Source: CAZBUB01 sp046546355 (GTDB lineage Bacteria; Desulfobacterota; Desulfovibrionia; Desulfovibrionales; Desulfothermaceae). Taken from it: a stretch of 10,200 bases of DNA. Positions 7,734 through 10,200 of this stretch are shown in pieces. Numbering within the stretch: the stretch's first letter is position 1; each line of letters starts with the position of its first letter. Made by a program: the position numbers and the translations under genes. The DNA lies in the NCBI GenBank assembly GCA_046546355.1, contig JBKGXZ010000061.1:1-10200 (forward strand), written 5' to 3'. The notes beneath the pieces were generated by a model. That model ran no database searches. It was not told the DNA's origin and saw only the letters and a list, made by a program, of their open reading frames with translations.

Positions 7734-9905
7734 ATGATCCGAATTAATGATATCCTGGACAAGGCCGGCGAATATCTGAATCAGAGCGAGCTGGCCCTGA
7801 TTCAGAAGGCTTATGTATATGCCGCCTCTGTGCATTCCGGCCAGGTCCGGCTCTCAGGGGAGCCTTATTTCTCCCATCCCCTGGAGGTGAGCAACATCCT
7901 GGCGGAGATGCGTCTGGATTCAGCAACCATCGCCTCCGGGCTAATGCACGACACAGTGGAGGACGCAGGGGTGGGGATCCAGGAGCTGGAGGAGCACTTC
8001 GGCTCAGATGTGGCCCGCATCGTGGATGGAGTCACCAAAATAGGCAAGGTGACCTTTACCTCCAAGGAGGAGGCCCAGGCAGAGAACATCAGGAAGATGA
8101 TCCTGGCTATGGCCAAGGATATCCGCGTCATCCTGGTCAAACTTGCGGACAGGCTGCACAATATGCGCACCCTGCAGCACCAGAACCAAGTCAAGCAGAA
8201 GCTGATCGCCCAGGAGACCCTGGAGATCTACTCCGCCTTGGCCCACAGACTAGGTCTGTACCGGATCAAGGTGGATTTGGATGATTTGAGCCTCAGCTTC
8301 CTCAAGCCGGATGTCTACCAGCACATTGTCAGCGGCATCTCCCAGCACCGCACTCTGGGAGAGGACTATATCCAGCACGTGATCTCTGTTTTGCAAAACA
8401 TGCTGGAAGAGAACCAGATCCAGGGCCACGTCAGCGGCAGGCAAAAGCACATCTACAGCATCTACAGTAAGATGCAGAAACAGAATCTGAGCCTGGAGCA
8501 GGTCTATGACCTGATCGCCTTCCGAGTCATCCTGCAGTCCATCAAGGACTGCTATGCGATGCTGGGCCTGGTGCATTCCACTTGGACTCCGGTGCCAGGC
8601 AGGTTCAAGGATTACATTTCCATGCCCAAGGGCAATATGTACCAGAGCCTGCATACCACTGTGGTCGGACCAGGCGGGGAGCACATCGAGATCCAGATCC
8701 GCACCGAGCAGATGCACCAGATTGCGGAGTACGGGGTTGCAGCGCACTGGAAGTACAAGGGCGGGGAATCCTTCAACACTGAGGACGAGCAGAGGTTCGA
8801 CTGGCTGCGGCATATCCTGGACTGGGAGCAGGAGCTGAAAGATCCCAGGGAATTCATGGCCTCCCTGAAGGTGGATCTCTTCCAGGACGAGGTCTATGTG
8901 TTCACCCCCAAGGGCGAGGTCCTGGACTTGCCCCAGGGGGCCACACCTGTGGACTTTGCCTACCTGATCCATACTGAGGTGGGCAACCAGTGCTCCGGAG
9001 CCAAAGTCAACGGCAAGCTGGTACCCCTGGATACCCAGCTCAAGAATGGGGACACCGTGGAGATCATCACCAACCCCCACCGCAAGCCCAGCCGGGACTG
9101 GCTCAGGTTCGTGAAGACCACCAAGGCCAGGACCAGGATCAAGCACTGGATCCGCACCGAGGAAAGAGCCAGGAGCATCTCCCTGGCCAAGGAGATGCTG
9201 GAGAAAGAGGGCAGACGGATGAACATCAACTTCCAGCAGGCCCTGAAAAAAGGTCATTTGGAGCCTGTGGCTGCGGAGTTCTCCTACAAGCAGGTGGATG
9301 ATCTGCTGTCAGCTGTGGGCTATGCCAAAATTACGCCCAAGCAGGTCCTGCGCAGGCTCTTGCCCAAGGAGGCCAAGCAGGAGGAGAAGCAGGCCCAGGA
9401 TGCTGTCAGGGCAGAGAGGAAGGAAAAGGAGAAAAAGGAGGAAAAGGAGCAGAAAAAGGAAGGAGTCAGCATAAAGGGCGTAGATGACGTGCTTATTCGC
9501 TTCGCTCATTGCTGTCAGCCAGTGCCAGGTGACCCCATAATCGGCTATATCAGCAGGGGCAGGGGAGTTGTCGTGCATACCACGGACTGCCCCAATGTGG
9601 CTCAGTTTGCGCCAGCCAGGCTGCTGAATGTCTCCTGGGCAGGGGAGGAGAAGGACACGGTCTTTCCGGCCACCATCAAGGTGCTCTGCAAGAATCTGCC
9701 TGGGGTCATGGCCCAGATCAGCTCTCTTCTGGCCCAAAAGGATGTGAATATAGAGTCCGGGCATTTCAGCTCCAACCTGGAGGGCAAGACAGAGATCATC
9801 CTCAACGTAGAGGTCAACGACTCCTCCCATCTGTATCGGACATTGGAGAGCCTGAACAAGATGGATAATGTCCTGGAGGCCATCAGGACCAGCTCCAAGT
9901 CGTGA
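7734..9905 (+). CDS. relA/spoT: Bifunctional (p)ppGpp synthetase/hydrolase (RelA/SpoT family, Rel)
   Basis: A 723-aa long RSH enzyme of typical length. It makes (p)ppGpp from ATP and GDP/GTP and hydrolyses it, so it controls the stringent response. The HD hydrolase domain has H48, H72-D73, E76-D77 and D139 (ADRLHNMRT). The synthetase domain has D259, RFKD (290-293) and E319 (EIQIRT). RFKD is the RxKD form found in bifunctional enzymes rather than the acidic form of synthetase-only RelA. The TGS domain spans about 386-447. A helical region ends in a Lys/Glu-rich linker (about 545-577), then the conserved-cysteine domain (H592-C593-C594, H615, C619) and a C-terminal ACT domain (about 645-720). 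An in-frame TAG (7725-7727) just upstream makes ATG 7734 the earliest start, and the N-terminus fits the family, yet no clear Shine-Dalgarno precedes it. As the only RSH here it could be the cell's single Rel; the window cannot show that. Confidence 0.96.
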   Translation: MIRINDILDKAGEYLNQSELALIQKAYVYAASVHSGQVRLSGEPYFSHPLEVSNILAEMRLDSATIASGLMHDTVEDAGVGIQELEEHFGSDVARIVDGVTKIGKVTFTSKEEAQAENIRKMILAMAKDIRVILVKLADRLHNMRTLQHQNQVKQKLIAQETLEIYSALAHRLGLYRIKVDLDDLSLSFLKPDVYQHIVSGISQHRTLGEDYIQHVISVLQNMLEENQIQGHVSGRQKHIYSIYSKMQKQNLSLEQVYDLIAFRVILQSIKDCYAMLGLVHSTWTPVPGRFKDYISMPKGNMYQSLHTTVVGPGGEHIEIQIRTEQMHQIAEYGVAAHWKYKGGESFNTEDEQRFDWLRHILDWEQELKDPREFMASLKVDLFQDEVYVFTPKGEVLDLPQGATPVDFAYLIHTEVGNQCSGAKVNGKLVPLDTQLKNGDTVEIITNPHRKPSRDWLRFVKTTKARTRIKHWIRTEERARSISLAKEMLEKEGRRMNINFQQALKKGHLEPVAAEFSYKQVDDLLSAVGYAKITPKQVLRRLLPKEAKQEEKQAQDAVRAERKEKEKKEEKEQKKEGVSIKGVDDVLIRFAHCCQPVPGDPIIGYISRGRGVVVHTTDCPNVAQFAPARLLNVSWAGEEKDTVFPATIKVLCKNLPGVMAQISSLLAQKDVNIESGHFSSNLEGKTEIILNVEVNDSSHLYRTLESLNKMDNVLEAIRTSSKS

Positions 9906-9930
9906 GATAGCTGCCTGTGTTTTTTTATGG

Positions 9931-10026
9931 TTCCCCCGCTCTGCGTGGGAGCTCCTCTGGACGCTCAGGCGTCCATAAAGAGACCGCAGGAGCGGTCAAA
10001 AAAAACTCCCACGCAGAGCGTGGGAG
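9931..10026. repeat. Composite four-hairpin REP-like element
   Basis: Four hairpins lie in tandem. (a) 9932-9950: an 8-bp stem with one mismatch around a TCT loop. (b) 9958-9975: perfect 7-bp stem TGGACGC/GCGTCCA, loop TCAG. (c) 9982-9997: perfect 6-bp stem GACCGC/GCGGTC, loop AGGA, then eight As. (d) 10006-10026: perfect 9-bp stem CTCCCACGC/GCGTGGGAG, loop AGA. Hairpins a and d are inverted copies: CGCTCTGCGTGGGAG (9937-9951) matches the reverse complement of 10006-10020 exactly, so the block could also fold as one large stem. From memory, hairpins built on CCCACGC-GCGTGGG recur as REP-like intergenic repeats in many proteobacteria. It may also protect the 3' end of the rel mRNA or help end transcription. 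Confidence 0.8.
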
Positions 10027-10069
10027 CAATAAAACTGTGGGTAAGGAAGGGGACTCCCCATGACGACCC

Positions 10070-10100
10070 TCCCCTAACCCCTTCCAGGCCAGGGAGGGGA
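10070..10100. repeat. C/G-rich hairpin repeat (CCCTCCCCTAACCCC type)
   Basis: TCCCCT-aa-CCC (10070-10080) pairs with GGG-AGGGGA (10092-10100), leaving an AA bulge and an 11-nt loop. It starts about 44 bp after the four-hairpin element. The CCCTCCCCTAACCCC wording resembles, from memory, a widespread class of bacterial intergenic repeats. A small dyad GGGGA-C-TCCCC (10049-10059) lies just before it. Confidence 0.55.
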
Positions 10101-10129
10101 ATCAGAATTCGATGCTCATGCTTTTGATC

Positions 10130-10158
10130 CAGGTTCTGATATCCGGGTTCTGATATTC
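10130..10158. repeat. 14-bp tandem repeat within an 11-bp inverted repeat
   Basis: GGTTCTGATAT occurs at 10132-10142 and 10146-10156, giving two copies of a 14-bp unit. The reverse-oriented ATCAGAA lies at 10101-10107. The surrounding stretch is bounded by GGGAGGGGAAT (10092-10102) and its exact inverted copy ATTCCCCTCCC (10176-10186). It may be part of a larger repeat that continues past the window edge. Confidence 0.5.
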
Positions 10159-10200
10159 AGGAGTTACTCCCTCTTATTCCCCTCCCTTTTCAAGCTGAGC

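Larger units (their letters stand above)
9906..10200. other. Gene-free region downstream of rel, rich in inverted repeats
   Basis: No gene was found. A 66-codon frame at 9927-10127 runs straight through the hairpin repeats and is not credible. A T-run (9920-9926) follows the rel stop but has no hairpin immediately before it. The region holds the multi-hairpin element at 9931-10026, the C/G-rich hairpin at 10070-10100, a 14-bp tandem repeat at 10130-10158 and an 11-bp inverted repeat (10092-10102 / 10176-10186). Confidence 0.65.

Noticed and set aside
8250..9257. Minus-strand reading frame (335 codons) opposite rel
   Set aside because: Fully antisense to conserved Rel domains; its composition mirrors the rel codons and it shows no known motif.
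9982..10005. Hairpin with A-run as an intrinsic terminator of rel
   Set aside because: The run after the hairpin is A on the plus strand; on the minus strand the T-run precedes the hairpin, so neither orientation fits.
9927..10127. 66-codon frame after rel
   Set aside because: It reads through four hairpins and a C/G-rich repeat; no ribosome site and a non-protein-like composition.
9931..10186. CRISPR array or tRNA-like structure in the repeat region
   Set aside because: The repeats are palindromic and unequal in sequence, without regular direct repeats and spacers; no cloverleaf or CCA end was found.

Overview
This 10.2-kb window looks like ordinary bacterial chromosome, most likely from a sulfate-reducer-type deltaproteobacterium (Desulfovibrionota). 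That placement is inferred from memory of the family: the Rel protein's N-terminus (MIRINDILDK, then a QVRLSGEPYFSHPLEV block) resembles Desulfovibrionales Rel proteins. No rRNA, tRNA or other lineage marker is present to confirm it. Three large genes fill about 88% of the window, and the gaps between them are AT-rich.

Layout. (1) 1-379: gene-free, with one clear inverted repeat at 67-126. (2) 380-3952, plus strand: a 1190-aa DUF748/AsmA-like envelope protein with an N-terminal membrane anchor, four roughly 215-aa repeats and an OmpA-like C-terminal domain. (3) 3953-4239: short gap between convergent genes, with a small hairpin just past the end of the next gene. (4) 4240-7452, minus strand: a 1070-aa SNF2-family ATPase with an N-terminal SWIM zinc finger. 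(5) 7453-7733: divergent intergenic region holding the leaders of both flanking genes. (6) 7734-9905, plus strand: a 723-aa bifunctional RelA/SpoT (p)ppGpp synthetase/hydrolase with all domains and catalytic motifs intact. (7) 9906-10200: gene-free, containing a composite of four hairpins bounded by a 15-bp inverted repeat, then a second C/G-rich hairpin repeat and short tandem and inverted repeats. Both resemble dispersed REP-like intergenic repeats.

The three genes do not form an operon or an obvious joint system. The SNF2 gene and rel are divergent and could share regulatory DNA. The DUF748 gene uses arginine codons differently from the other two (about 18% AGG against about 46% in rel, hand tally), so it may have a different history or expression level. 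I found no convincing new defence system, CRISPR array or mobile-element gene. The most notable items are the regular four-unit architecture of the DUF748 protein and the multi-hairpin element downstream of rel.
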